From assembly GCA_963555705.1 (NCBI GenBank), contig OY743168.1:95830925-95894924 (forward strand): 64,000 nt of DNA. The letters are read 5' to 3'. Origin of the DNA: Ligustrum vulgare. Taxonomy: Eukaryota; Streptophyta; Magnoliopsida; Lamiales; Oleaceae. The number at the start of each line of letters is the position of its first letter. Position 1 is the stretch's first letter. Below, in pieces: positions 45,601 to 57,293 of this stretch. The translations under genes were made by a program, and so were the position numbers. Below the pieces are notes generated by a model. It had not been told where the DNA came from and did not search any database. It worked only from the letters and a program-made list of their open reading frames with translations.

Positions 45601-46199
45601 TACTTAGTGTACATGTAGTATTTTTTTTTTTTTTTTTGAATAGTTTTGTCTTTTTTAAAGTTTCAAATTAAAAAATATTTTGTATTGAAATTTTATTGAA
45701 ATTATGTTTTTTATCTGATATGATTAGATCAAGATATTTTAAAAATTATATATTCCGTGCATCGCACGGGTAGACAACTAGTTTCAATAATGATACATTC
45801 CCCTCACACCTCACCGCAACAATGACCCCAGCAAAATGAAATGAAATTTATGCCCTTGACTTACCCTGAATATTACACCTTGAGCTCTTCCTATCATTTT
45901 CCCCAATTCACTACGCCTGCCATTTTTTCCAATTCACTTCGTCTGCAACGCCAAATGCTTCAGCCAATCGGAGGAGATAGGACAACGCGCTATTAGCGAC
46001 TAATCCGCCTTCTTCTTCGAATTAGGTACATGAGTTTCTGATTTCGTTCTTATTTGCGACCCCAACTTCTTTTGGATTTCATTTTCGCTTCTTCTTTCGT
46101 GAGGGGTTTTTATGTAAGCTTTGTATATATTTAGGTTTCATATTTCCCTTCCATTTAAGTCATCTTTGACCCTATTTCTTCAGTCGGAGACAACTGAGA

Positions 46200-46900
46200 C
46201 CTACTGTGTTGTATGTTATTAAGGCGATGTAATGCCTTGTGACGTCCTGTACTGTAAGTCAGCTATCCGGCTACTGGTTTTCCGGCGAGATATTACATAG
46301 ATTCGACTGCATAATGTTGTGTAATATGTTGTAATTTTAAATAGATATATTATTGTAAAGAAATATAATATATGTGGGAGTGGAAATAACGAAAATCGCA
46401 CCAGATTTACTTCATGTACATTCGCAAAAAAAGATCTCATAAAAATGGGTGAGACATACTGTGTTGTAAGTTATTACAGCCGATGTAACGTCTTGTAATG
46501 TAGATATTGTATTGTTACATAGTTTGTAATAATTACGTTTCATTTAGCATTCGGTTGAAGGAAACGGTACACTTGTATCTTCGTTCCAAATGAATATTAC
46601 AATGTATATGATAAATTTTTATAACATCATGTTTCATTTTATAATAGATTCAACCACTTTGTAATGGTGCTATGAATTTTCCTGCATTCCATATTTGTGT
46701 AATGTTATGTAAGATTTTTTATGTTGGCCAAATATTATGATGTAATCAAATGAATTTATTACAATCTGTGTAATAAATACATTTAGTTTGGGATTCTAAC
46801 GGAGTAAACATTACACTTCCTTAATTTCATTCGTAATAATATTACAAGGCCTGTAATACCTGGAGTGGTTATTGTATAATATCCTTCGTGCAATTTTTAT
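46200..46900. repeat. TGTAAT-rich noncoding region 5' of the MULE transposase
   Basis: About ten TGTAAT words (gatgtaatgcc, cttgtaatgtag, gtgtaatgttatg and others) on the plus strand in 700 bases, just before the transposase start. Confidence 0.6.
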
Positions 46901-46941
46901 GTTACCCTAACTCACACTAACATTCTTCTCATTTTCCAGGT

Positions 46942-49341
46942 ATGGACTCAATCAACGTGTTCATTAATTATGGGGGGATGTGGAATGATCTTACTGAATA
47001 TACTGGAAATCAAGTGGCAGGATTGATTGTTCCCTTTGGTATTACATACACAACACTAAAGCATAAGATTGTTGAGCGCCTAAAGTTGGAATGCACAATA
47101 GATGAAGTCAAACTACGGTATTGGGTAGATAGTAATATGGCGCTAATGGACGTAATGGATGATGAGTCTGTTGCGTTTCACTCAGAGCTAAAAAGGAAGG
47201 ATCCAAACCTGACAAGCTTCCCATTATGCGTTGAATTGGTCCTAATATTGGGTAATGACATTGTTGTCCTGCAAACTAAAAACGAAATTGGTTTATCCAA
47301 CACACGTAATTTGGGATCCGACATTACGACAATGCTACAACTTCAGTTTCATGATAATATTTCACCCATGCAAATCAAGTCAACAAAGAAGCCGTCATTA
47401 GATGAGGTCGCTTCAATATTGTGTGATATAACTGAGAGCGTAAATCAACCTAAAGTAGATACAGATGAGAATTTGATTACAAGTACAAAGGTCAGCATTA
47501 TTGTTAGAGGCCAAATTTTCCTCGATAAAAGTGTACTTAAAAAGGCAATGAAGTTGTACCCATCAATAACAAGTTCCAATTCAAAGTGAAGCGGTCGGAC
47601 AAGATGGAATATGTTCTAGAATGTTTGGATCCTAGTTGCAATTGGAAACTAAAGGCTTCTAAGGTTGGAAAGACTAACATGTTCAAGATAAGGAAGTTAC
47701 TTACGATCCACAATTGTGGAGCAGCTGCGGTGTTGGGTGATCATCGTCAAGCAACTAGCACCATTGTAGCTGAGGTGATAAAGAACAAGTTCACATCGGG
47801 CAAGGAAGACTACAAGCCAACAGACATAATCCAGGACATGTTACTTAATTATGGGATTATACTCAGTTACGAGAAAGCTTGGTGGGAAAGGGAACATGCA
47901 TTTAATGAGATAATGGATGACCTCGTGAATTCACATGCAAGCTTACCAGCATATTTGAGAGAGTTACATGATTCAAGTATGTTTTCATTGCATTAGGTGT
48001 TCAGTGCTAGGGTGGTCTCATTGCAAGCCCGTCATCATTGTTGATGGAACATACTTAAAAGGTCAATATGGTGGTACATTGTTCATAGCTTGCACACAGG
48101 ATGCAGATATGGCATATTCGTTCTTGATTTTGGTGTTGGGGATTCTGAAAACAATAAATCGTGGGAATTGTTTTTCGATTTTTTAAGAGAGACATATGGT
48201 GATCGGGATGACTTATGCATCGTGTCTGATGGGTGTCAAAACATTAAGAATGCAGTTGCATTAGTGTACCTAGATGCTTTCCATGGTTTGTGTTGCTTTC
48301 ATGTATTGGGTAAAGTAACTAAGAAATATGGTAAACCTGGTCAGAACATCACAACGCAGTACAATGCAGCTGCCCAAGCGTACAAGGTAGCTGACTTCAA
48401 TTATCAAATGAGTCAATTAGACATGATCAGTAAAAAGATTCGTTCTTACTTGGTAATATTACAAAAAAAACTTACGTTTGTTATAGTACATTATGATATG
48501 TCATGTTCTAATGTGCTTTTCCAAATTAGGAAGATGATGTGAAGTTTGATAAATGGTCACGAGCACATATGGGAAGAAATAGGTATATTGTAATGACATC
48601 AAACATTATTGAATCTGTTAATGCTACAACATATGTGGCAAAGAAGTTCCCGATTGTTACTCTATTAGAAAGTCTACGACGTAAGTTGTAAGAATGGTTC
48701 AACAAGAACCGTAACAAGGCTGCTTCCACATTCACAAAGTTGGAAACACATGCAAAGAAGGAATTGAGGATGAATTCAACCATTGGAATGAAATTGAAGG
48801 TAGTATATTAAATTCATAATATATTTTTGCTACTGGATTAACTTCCGTTATAATTAAATCATTGTATTTTCTGTAGGTCTGTGCGTCAAGTCAAACTATA
48901 TTCGAGGTTGGTGATGGAATTACATCAGATACAGTGAACATGAAGGAAATGACCTGCACATGTAACAAATTTCAAATAGATGAGATACCTTGCTGCCATG
49001 CTCTTACAGTAATTGGTAGTATCAAGACAGATCCGTATGACTATTGTTCTTTATATTATTCTAAGGATTATTACCTTGAAACTTACAAACATGACAAATA
49101 CCCGGTAGGTGACTGGGCTAGTTGGAAACTACCTGATGATTTTAGGCCAATTGTGGTATTACCTCTAATACCAGTCAGGGAACCAGGAAGACCTAAGGGT
49201 ACAAGGTACAAGTCCATTATAGAAAAAAGTCAACTAGTCCGTTGTGGACGATGTGGGGGTTACGATCATAACAGACGAACTTGTAAGAGCACACAACCTT
49301 TGATGAATGACACAAAGAAGAAGCGTAGAAGATTGAATTGA
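46942..49341 (+). pseudogene. Mutator-like (mudrA/FAR1-type) transposase, decayed
   Basis: From ATG 46,942 an N-terminal PB1-like region leads to the MuDR domain. A 1-base shift near 47,560 moves into the frame with KRSDKMEYVLECLDPSCNWK. After a small deletion and more shifts near 47,970-48,020 comes the catalytic MULE domain: CKPVIIVDGTYLKGQYGG (first Asp near 48,040) and LCIVSDGCQNI near 48,215; SNIIESVNATTYVAKK follows near 48,600, with TAA at about 48,690. An intron at 48,799-48,876 seems likely. The SWIM zinc finger CTCNKFQIDEIPCCH lies near 48,955 and a CCHC knuckle CGRCGGYDHNRRTC near 49,245, with a basic C-terminus. At least four frame breaks and one stop rule out an active enzyme. 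Confidence 0.85.
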
Positions 49342-50474
49342 TCTCATCCAGTTGAAGAATAAGTACATAAAAATGGGAAATATATGCTTGATTTAATTGA
49401 ATTGTTTGACTTCTATATTTTTTTTTCAATCATTGTTTGACGTTGCTATTAGAAATGAATAAGTGTTTAGACATTGGATTTTGGTGAATTGAATGACAAT
49501 GAATTTAAAATTTTTTTATGCCCTTAAATCTTTAAAAACATAATAAGAGATGATTAATGAAACTTATTGCCAAGCACAAAGGATGTTACCTGTAATAACA
49601 TGTAATGTGTCATGTAGTGTTACCTGCAATTACATGTAATATAATGTAGTTCAAGATCACTGGAACATCATGTAACGACACCTGTTATTAAATGTAATGT
49701 GTCGTGTAATTTCATGTAATTGTGTGTAATGTTCTGTACAACTCAGTGCCAAGCACAAAGAATGTTGCCTGTAATTACATGTAATGTAATGTAATGCATC
49801 ATTTAAATGTTACCTGCAAGTACATGTAATGTAATGTAATGTGTCATGTAAAGTCGTGTAATGTTCTGTAGAATTTATTGCCAAGCACAAGAAAATGTAT
49901 CTTTTCCAGCAAAAAGGGTGCATGAATTGTATGATTAATGTAGTACTAATTCGGGGTAACATCATGATTTTTTGGTCCGTAATGACCTGTAATGTTACCT
50001 GTAATATCACGTAATGTTATATAGGGTGAAATGTATTACCACGTAATGTAACATGTGTGGTCATGTAATGTCTTATAATGTAATACAACTTATCTCTAAT
50101 GAATCACTGTCATGTCATGAAATTATATGATCTATACGTGCAATGGAATGCAAGAAATTTAATCCAAAATCCCTGAATTAAAATGCTGTAATGTCATGTA
50201 ATCTGAAGATGCATTGGTATAATAGCATGTAATAAAATTTCAAAAACAACTTAATAACAACCAAAAATAGCTAATAGCTCAAAAGATTTAGAAATCAATA
50301 CCTATTTAATGATACCATATACACAAATAGTACACAGCAAAAACATCAACAAACAAATTAAAATTGCAAAATGAATTTGTGTTATCAACATTCAAGTTGT
50401 TAATATTTTCGTCAGGACCTATGCAAAAAGTACTCCATTACAAAATCAAAGAACTAAATATTTTCTATCTGGTT
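49342..50474. repeat. TGTAAT / CATTACA array between the convergent MULE genes
   Basis: In 49,580-50,240 the word TGTAAT occurs about 22 times on the plus strand, often as tandem atgtaatgtaatgtaatg. A longer unit starting at gccaagcacaa recurs near 49,570, 49,748 and 49,880. The remainder, to 50,474, is AT-rich 3' flank of the Ulp1-like gene. Confidence 0.75.
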
Positions 50475-53211
50475 CTAGCGTACGGCGCTTGTATACATGC
50501 CCCCGGTTCCCTGTAGTGATCTGCCATACTTAAACAGTTGAGTGGCTAAGATGAATCTTGCCTCGGGCACTGGAAATCGTATTGGCATTTCCCTAAGCTT
50601 TCCATTGATAAGGTACTCCGCATATTTAATCACAAATACACCACAATCATACCTGTAATATTAAAAATGTGTTCAGATAGCTCTTACCCATTCTCTTGTT
50701 GTGGAATGTTGTCTACTACATTGATAGTCGACGGGCCAACCCGCGTCTGTCCAACCCTATTATTTGGCTGCCCTTTTCCATTGTAGATCATGAGGTTGGG
50801 GATAATTTCAGAAAATGGTCTTACATCGCTCAACACAATTTGATCCTTAATTTTATGCCTCATGGAGTTGTATACATTTAGAGATCTCTGACAGATGTCG
50901 AATTCTGCTAGTAACCAATGTCTATAGTCAACCATCATGACAGAGATCAACACGAAATCAACATCTGACCATGGTGTATTGCAAGGCACTCGAAGACCGA
51001 TTGTGCTGTCAATGAATGTTGTGTGATATGCAATGATAGAGTTGTTCTTCTTCCATGCAAGGTATATACCTCTCACCTTATCCGAAAAACAAAGGTCTGT
51101 AGTAGTGGCCTTGTAAGCTAAGTCCTTTGTCATCTTCCTCAAATGGTAAAAGCACGCGTTGATATGCTGCAAGACAAGTTTCACCATGTGGGCGTTTATA
51201 CAATTTAGAGATATTTAAGTGGTTAAAAAATTAATTGATACCATGTCATCAAGGTTGTTGTCGGGTTGGAACAACTGAAACCACCAGAATGTCGGATTCC
51301 ATAAACTCCAAGTCCAATGGTGGGGTAATCTTCCTGTTGGTGAATTTCTTCACGCTATATATCAACAAATTGTTATAATCATCGATGCAAATCAATACTA
51401 ATAATAAAAGATCACAGCACATTTCAAATTGGGTGTTAAAAAAGGTATTAGACATTACACGTTACTGCTCTTGAAACCAATATTAAACCATTCACGAAAC
51501 TGATCTATGTCCTCATCGGAAGGCCTTTCGAGTCCAACGGTGAAGGCTGAATAGTTGTCATGTAGCTCTACTGGTTCGGTTGTCTTAGATCCCTCAACAA
51601 TACCTTGTGAATGAATTGGGGTTGAATGAGTATTCTGTTCATATCAATCAGTCTTCCAGTGCATGTACACCTAAAGATGTTTTTTTGAAATGAACTCAGC
51701 TTGGCATTCAAATTGAAGATAATAACATCTGTTGTGTCCATCACTATGCTAGTTTGGAACTAGTAATCACGTAGGAGGATGAAATCCCAGTCCTATAATG
51801 TGGTGTAAAATTTATCCATTACATACACATTATTTATTTTTCTCATATAATAAAACCAATAATCACCTATTAAGCAGAAACTTTTCACTTTTTTGTGATA
51901 TGTACTGTGGTGTAATATTTATCCTCAAAGTCAAGTATTCATGTAGAAATCGAAACCACAATAAATTCGACACAATTTCTCATAAAATAACATTATGCAA
52001 GGATATTCCAACTATTGGCCATTTAAAACCAATTTATTAGCAAGCAAAAATTGTCTAGAAGGTTATCACAGAAAATGGACATTCCAACACTTCATGCTCT
52101 TAACAGATTCATTTGTCCAAATAATTCATTTACAATACATCCCAAAGTGAGCATTACCCCATGAACCAATTATGCATTACATATGCATTATTCAAGTTAA
52201 AGATGACGTTAGCCATTTCCTAACATGGAATAATAATAATTTCAAGTATTACATTATCTGTAATGAAATATAATTTACTAATACCGCACTGTAAAATAGT
52301 TTCCACATCTTAAATATATATGTAACGTAGTGTAATTTGAAATCATTTAGTCATCACCTATACACCAGTAATGACATAAAAATCGATTCATTTTCTAGAA
52401 GGTTTACCTTAAAAATGGGCATTCCAACACTTCATGCTCTTAACAAATTCATTTGTCCAAATAATTCACGTTCAACACATCCCAAAGTGAGCATTGCCAC
52501 ATGAACCAACTACACATAGAAACAATACAATGCCTTGAGAAAAATACCTACGAAACAGCCATTGCCATTGTTACTCTAAGAACTACGTATCTTATGGGGA
52601 AGTGGGGGGTGGATACATACATTGAAATCAGATAAATTTACAACAGAAATTTGAATAGCTTATTAATCATCAATTTTACTCATATATTACGTGAATTGTA
52701 AAGAGGTGTAATTTTTTCACAAAGTCACCTACAATATATATATATAGGTAACCAATTCCATCAAGGCCTCCTTCTTGACATGGGACATTAACAAAAGCAT
52801 ACAGTCATTTATATTTTCCCTTCTAACATTTATCAGTTGTGCAGTTCTCACCAAGACCAAAATTTATTCAACAAAATAATATAAAGAGATGCACATTGCC
52901 AGCTATTTCAAAAAGGATTCATTAACTAATCATATGCATAAAAATCAAAGAAATGGTATAAAATAATGAAACATAACATAATTTTTCCAGTAACGAAAAA
53001 CCCTGAAAATATGCAATTTAGAAGAACTTACACTCGGAGTAATGACAGGAAGTGACTTGGTCTTCTTCCTGCTGGACGAACCCTTCCTTGTCTGGCCGGA
53101 GATGGGCTTGGCGGCAGTAGCTATTTTGGACGGTGACCCAACCGACTCAGCCTCATTATGTTGTCCAACAACGTTTTTCGACTTCAACGAAGAACTGTGA
53201 GTGTTCACCAT
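50475..53211 (-). pseudogene. Ulp1 (C48) SUMO-protease-like gene of the MULE, probably decayed
   Basis: Likely exons on the minus strand: 53,211-53,034 (MVNTHSSSLKSKNVV, Ser/Lys-rich, ending at a strong GTAAGT donor), pieces at about 51,650-51,465 (ERPSDEDIDQFREWFNIGF) and 51,355-51,249 (TPPLDLEFMESDILVV), then 51,187-50,688 and 50,652-50,475, joined by a 35-bp GT-AG intron. The protease part has the His of DYRHWLLAEF, a Gln in PQQENG and the Cys in YDCGVFVIKYAEYL. The expected Asp of the triad appears as Asn in LNVYNSM, so catalysis is doubtful. C48 enzymes cut SUMO from proteins; their role in MULEs is unclear. A stop at the end of the 51,249 block and the 1.4-kb gap make the exon model tentative. 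Confidence 0.7.
51656..53033. other. Probable long intron of the Ulp1-like gene
   Basis: AT-rich, no supportable coding. A 130-bp segment (tccaacacttcatgctctta and flanks) occurs twice, at 52,060-52,180 and 52,400-52,520, spaced about 340 bp. TGTAAT/ATTACA words are present but less dense. Confidence 0.5.
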
Positions 53212-53260
53212 TGTCGGTTTCGAGGTTTGGTCGCCAGTATATTATCAAGATATCAAATGA

Positions 53261-54230
53261 TGAGTGGCGGGTTTGAGTAAAAATCTAAAATGAGAGAATT
53301 TTAGTAACCTAATGTAATGGATATTTTTTATTTTAGCGTGATTTTCGCATTGGATTGAAGATATTTGCTTGAATTAGGAATTGAAATATGGGATAAACAT
53401 GGAAGAAAGGTTTGAAAGAGAGAGAAGGCGATTTTTACGATTTAGAGATAGAGAGATCAACACCGAAAATCTCGTATAAATCTAAAAAATTTGTAAATCT
53501 CGTGTTTTTCTAAAGTTAAAGGAAGTATCTATTGTAGGGCCTAATTTTCCCAATTTAAAGGGTCCTATATTTTTAAAATTTTTAGTGGGTTGGGTCGGGT
53601 CGGGTTTTTCACCCAACCTATAACCCAACCCAACCCGATCCGACCCTTTTTTTTTTTTTGTAGAACCCGAACCCAACACAATTTTTATAAAAAATCGACT
53701 CAAACCGATTTGATTGTGTTGGGCGATTTGGGTGGGTTAATACTCATCCCTAATTATAAACAAAAATAAAAAATAAAATATGACGGATTCAGTACGAGTA
53801 GTCGATCGCCCTTATAACCATCTGGATCTGTCTTTGGTAACAAGATATAGCTCTAGAATTAGTAGTCGATGTGGACTTTCAAACGAAATTTACATAACGT
53901 TTGAAAGATTTGAACTAAAAACACAACTTGAATAGAAGTTTGAGATCATCTGCGCCAATTTCAGCAAAGCAAAGGTTGAGAGAAGGTCAACCTTTAGAAC
54001 CCTACGTGGGTCTATATGTCCAATTCTTTTTTTTTTCGTAATCTATATATGTCCAATTCTTGACAGCTTAAGACACACACCAACTCTTCACGTTTCTTTC
54101 ACGTGGGGGTATTAAAAAATAATCCACAAATTTGATAGAATATAGTATTGTTTGTTAGGTAATGCGACATTTCTATGAGATTCGTGTTGTAATCTCGTTT
54201 GCTAGTTAGTGGCGGCTAAATTGCACATTC
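53261..54230. other. Intergenic stretch with a degenerate gggtt-rich repeat
   Basis: 53,580-53,750 has runs of gggtcgggt and aacccaaccc around a poly-T and ends tactcatccctaatta, like the end of some hAT MITEs. I could not pair it with a left end or a duplication. No gene is seen. Confidence 0.5.
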
Positions 54231-54420
54231 TATTTGATAAATCGTTTTATAAACGATTATTTATAAATAGTAACATGTCAATATTTTATTAATAGATTTT
54301 TTTAAAAACTAAAAAGTGGTAGACAAGATTCTTAAATCAGTTAAAATTATTGATTTTTAAAAAGAAATTGTCCAATTAAATATTGACACTAGACCGTCTA
54401 TAAACAAATTTTATCAAACG
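54231..54420. repeat. Intact copy of the MITE split at 3.3/7.9 kb
   Basis: Left end tttgataaatcgttttataa and right end, reverse-complemented, tttgataaaatttgtttata form terminal inverted repeats. The body aligns in order with 3,303-3,358 joined to 7,855-8,025. Confidence 0.7.
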
Positions 54421-54562
54421 GAAACTTATAAATAAAATTGTATCATTTGTCAAGTTGATAGGGCAAATGTAGTGCACCTTTCAAGTGAACCAACGGATTT
54501 TGCCATTCCTTTCACTTTTAATTTAGCCCGTTTGAGATAGACTAAAATTAAATTTTTACTAA

Positions 54563-54886
54563 TCACTACTACCTTAAAAGTATCAATAGGGAAGAATCTT
54601 TCAATTATCAAATTTGTCCTCACATATTTTATTCTAACTCAAATATGTCATTACTTTTACATGAATTAATTAATAAGTTAAACCCCCATCAGTCCCCATC
54701 TCTCCATTTATTATAGAAACAAATATGTTTTATAACTTATAAAAGAAATCGATTTTCAACACGGCTTTTTTTTTTTTTAGTTTGCTGAAATTTCGCAAAA
54801 ATTATTCAAAAGTTGTTTATTACAAAAAAATTATGCAATTTATTCATCATTTGTATAAGACGTGTAACGCACGTGCTTTAGACTAG
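54563..54886 (+). mobile_element. Mini-Helitron (324 bp)
   Basis: 5' end A|TCACTACTACCTTAAAAGTA; 3' end CTAG|T at 54,883-54,886, preceded by the hairpin acgtg-taacg-cacgt (54,860-54,874). Too short to encode anything. Confidence 0.6.
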
Positions 54887-55229
54887 TTTTAATAAAAATT
54901 AATAAAATGTGTGATTGAAAAATTACAGATTTCATAAATGTATAATTAAAATTAAAATTAAATTTTAACTAGAACCAAACATCGACTTAATATCGTAACA
55001 TGATTGGACCCCTATCCAACTGTTATGTTACTTAGAATTATAAAATTAATTAGAGTAGAAATTCATTTTGCATATTTCAAATAATAGTAAAAGTTTTTTA
55101 ATTAAGATCGTACTACATTCTTTCGCTTCTTTGTTTCCTTAAGAGTTAATATCATCCTAAGAATCATACATTGGCAGTTGGTAATATTTATAGTGACTAA
55201 TCATCTTTGAGTTATAAATTCTAAAAATA

Positions 55230-55260
55230 CTAGTGGATTAACACGTGCGTTGCACGTGAC
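55230..55260 (-). mobile_element. Helitron 3' terminus, minus strand
   Basis: Read on the minus strand: the hairpin cacgtgc-aac-gcacgtg followed by ttaatcca and CTAG|T at 55,233-55,230. The element should extend to the right; its 5' TC end was not found. Confidence 0.5.
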
Positions 55261-57241
55261 GATTTATATTTGTGATTAATCGCGTGACATTGTAAATGGA
55301 GGAAATCTTATTCGAATATTAAAGAGCAACGTCAAGAAGCATTGAATTTTAATTAGAGGAGCATTTTAGACTTTAGAATTTTTACTGCATTGAAATTGAA
55401 AGTAAAAGAGTTAACTGTAGTCAAAATCAATGGATAAATATAAAAGCAAAGGACTGCGATGCTGGCCTCCGGAAAACTCAACTATTACTGAATCTTGGGG
55501 GTATAAATCTACATGAATGCTATCGAATTTATGTGAGAGATGTTCAAAACGAAGATTATGAAGTTGATCAAACGTGTCTATCATTATAATCTTTGAAAAA
55601 AAAAATACAAAAACAATTTCTACACTAACATGAGAATAGGAAACAATTAAACTCAACACGCGGACCAAAAATATATTGATGATCATAAATCAAAGTGTCT
55701 CACGGGTATTAATTGATTGCCAAGAAGTTGTTCAACTGATTTATTTTGAAGGAAAATGAAAAAACACAATGAAATAGTTGCTTAATGCAATCATAAAGAC
55801 AACATTTGAAAAAGGCACATGCACATAGTATTTAGTAGTTGAAACTTGAAACCATATCAAACTCACAATGTTATCTTAACAGGATCTATAGCAAGGGCCC
55901 TGCTCATCAGCACTATTTTAACCTTCATTTTCATAATGAGGTCGCGGAGAAGATTGTAGAAAACATGAATTGATGAGAAACAAATTTTCACATGAATCTC
56001 AAACTAACAGGCTTTATAGTCAGTAACAAGCTCTCAAGCATTGGCTAAAGGTCTTCAAGACTACACGAGATATCATGTCTGATATTTTCTGCCAGAACAC
56101 TATACCAGACATCATTAATTTTAATTAAGGATTGGTAGTAAGACAATTTAATGCAGAAAACTATTACAAATGTTACCTACCACCAAGTCCAAGAATCAAC
56201 AAACCATTTGAGAAAATAATACTACTCCCAAAGTTCTTCAAGGTTTCCTTAAATCCCTTCTTAATGAAACAACAAAAAGCAACTGATAATTTCCTATAAT
56301 GACTACAAAAATCATTTATATATTTATGCATTAAAGAAACAAAAGGAACAATTTGTTGGCTCTTGAAATCATGAAGTGGGAAATAAATTTTATCCTAAAT
56401 TTTTTTGGGGTCAACGACTGGCTCCTCTTAGTTAACAATTAAATCAACTTTATCGAGCAACATTCAAGACTTCAAATGTATGGATGTATACCACAATTAA
56501 ATAAAATTCTACTATAGGCATATAGTTACTTAATTCCATATATAATCAATAGCTGACAATAATTGAGCAAATACTTCACGCCATAAGGCAAAATTGATCA
56601 TTTATAATTTAGATTCTAGTTTTCAGAAGCTATGATTACGTAAAAGTAAAAAGATAAAGGGTAAAAAACAAATAAGATTTTTCATTATTCAGAAGAATAA
56701 AAAATCATTTTAAGACTTGAGCACGACTTTATTACAGGTCCACCAAATTCAGTAGTTATTCAGGTTGGTCTTGGTTTGACATGAAAATTCTCATGGCACA
56801 ATTCTTCATCAAAAGTATAATTATATTCATATGTTGGAAACATGCTAGTATTCTTGCTACTTGTAAATGGCATAATCATCCCAGTCCATGTCTGTGAAAA
56901 AAAGGGGAAATTTTATTTTTAAAATTGTATACTTGACATAGCTCTCTTAATTATTAGGATTTAGATGCTTTATTTGTTTTATATATTGTTTGTTAGATCC
57001 ATTAAAGGAGTGTTATTGTTCACTCAATCTATTAAAATTTGTTGAGTATACATTGAACAAATAATACCGATTAACAGCAATACACTCATTGTTTCCAAAT
57101 TCAATTCTCCATGCAACTCCAGTAAAATGCTCAACGATGGACTTGTAAAATGCAAATATATAGTGTATTTGTGTTTGACTAATCATATTTTTATGCGTGT
57201 TTCTCAATAAAATATAGACAAACATGGGAATTAAGAAGATC

Positions 57242-57247
<6 letters not shown>
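55261..57247. other. Intergenic region with weak exon-like pieces
   Basis: No gene I can name. A minus-strand piece at 56,893-56,764 is preceded by ttttcacag and stays open for 43 codons to a stop (MFPTYEYNYTFDEELCHENF is part of it). Another at about 57,150-57,070 reads VEHFTGVAWRIEFGNN. They could be exons of an unrecognised minus-strand gene or chance. Confidence 0.3.

Positions 57248-57290
<43 letters not shown>
57248..57290. repeat. (GA)n microsatellite, left side of LTR insertion
   Basis: About 21 GA units that end where the LTR begins; the run continues at 61,412 on the far side of the element. Confidence 0.9.

Positions 57291-57293
<3 letters not shown>

Larger units (their letters stand above)
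44047..45781 (+). mobile_element. Non-autonomous Helitron (1,735 bp)
   Basis: 5' end A|TCTTTATATATATAAAAG at 44,047; 3' end CTAG|T at 45,778-45,781, preceded by the hairpin ccgtgc-atc-gcacgg (45,755-45,769) eight bases upstream. These are the expected Helitron ends with insertion between A and T. No Rep/helicase coding is present. The interior is AT-rich with internal tandem repeats. Confidence 0.8.
46190..53260. mobile_element. Mutator-like element with convergent transposase and Ulp1-type genes (ends approximate)
   Basis: A mudrA-like transposase (plus, 46,942-49,341) and a Ulp1 protease-like gene (minus, 50,475-53,211) face each other, with TGTAAT-rich DNA before and between them. MULEs carrying Ulp1-like genes are known in plants (Kaonashi and related groups), so one element is the simplest reading. 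I could not find long terminal inverted repeats or a 9-bp duplication, so the ends are estimates and a non-TIR MULE is possible. Confidence 0.6.

Noticed and set aside
53580..53750. Another hAT MITE with gggtt-rich ends
   Set aside because: The right end looks right (catccctaatta), but no left end or 8-bp duplication could be found.
53840..53880. 18S rRNA fragment suggested by gctctagaatta
   Set aside because: The match stops after about a dozen bases and the flanks do not resemble rRNA.
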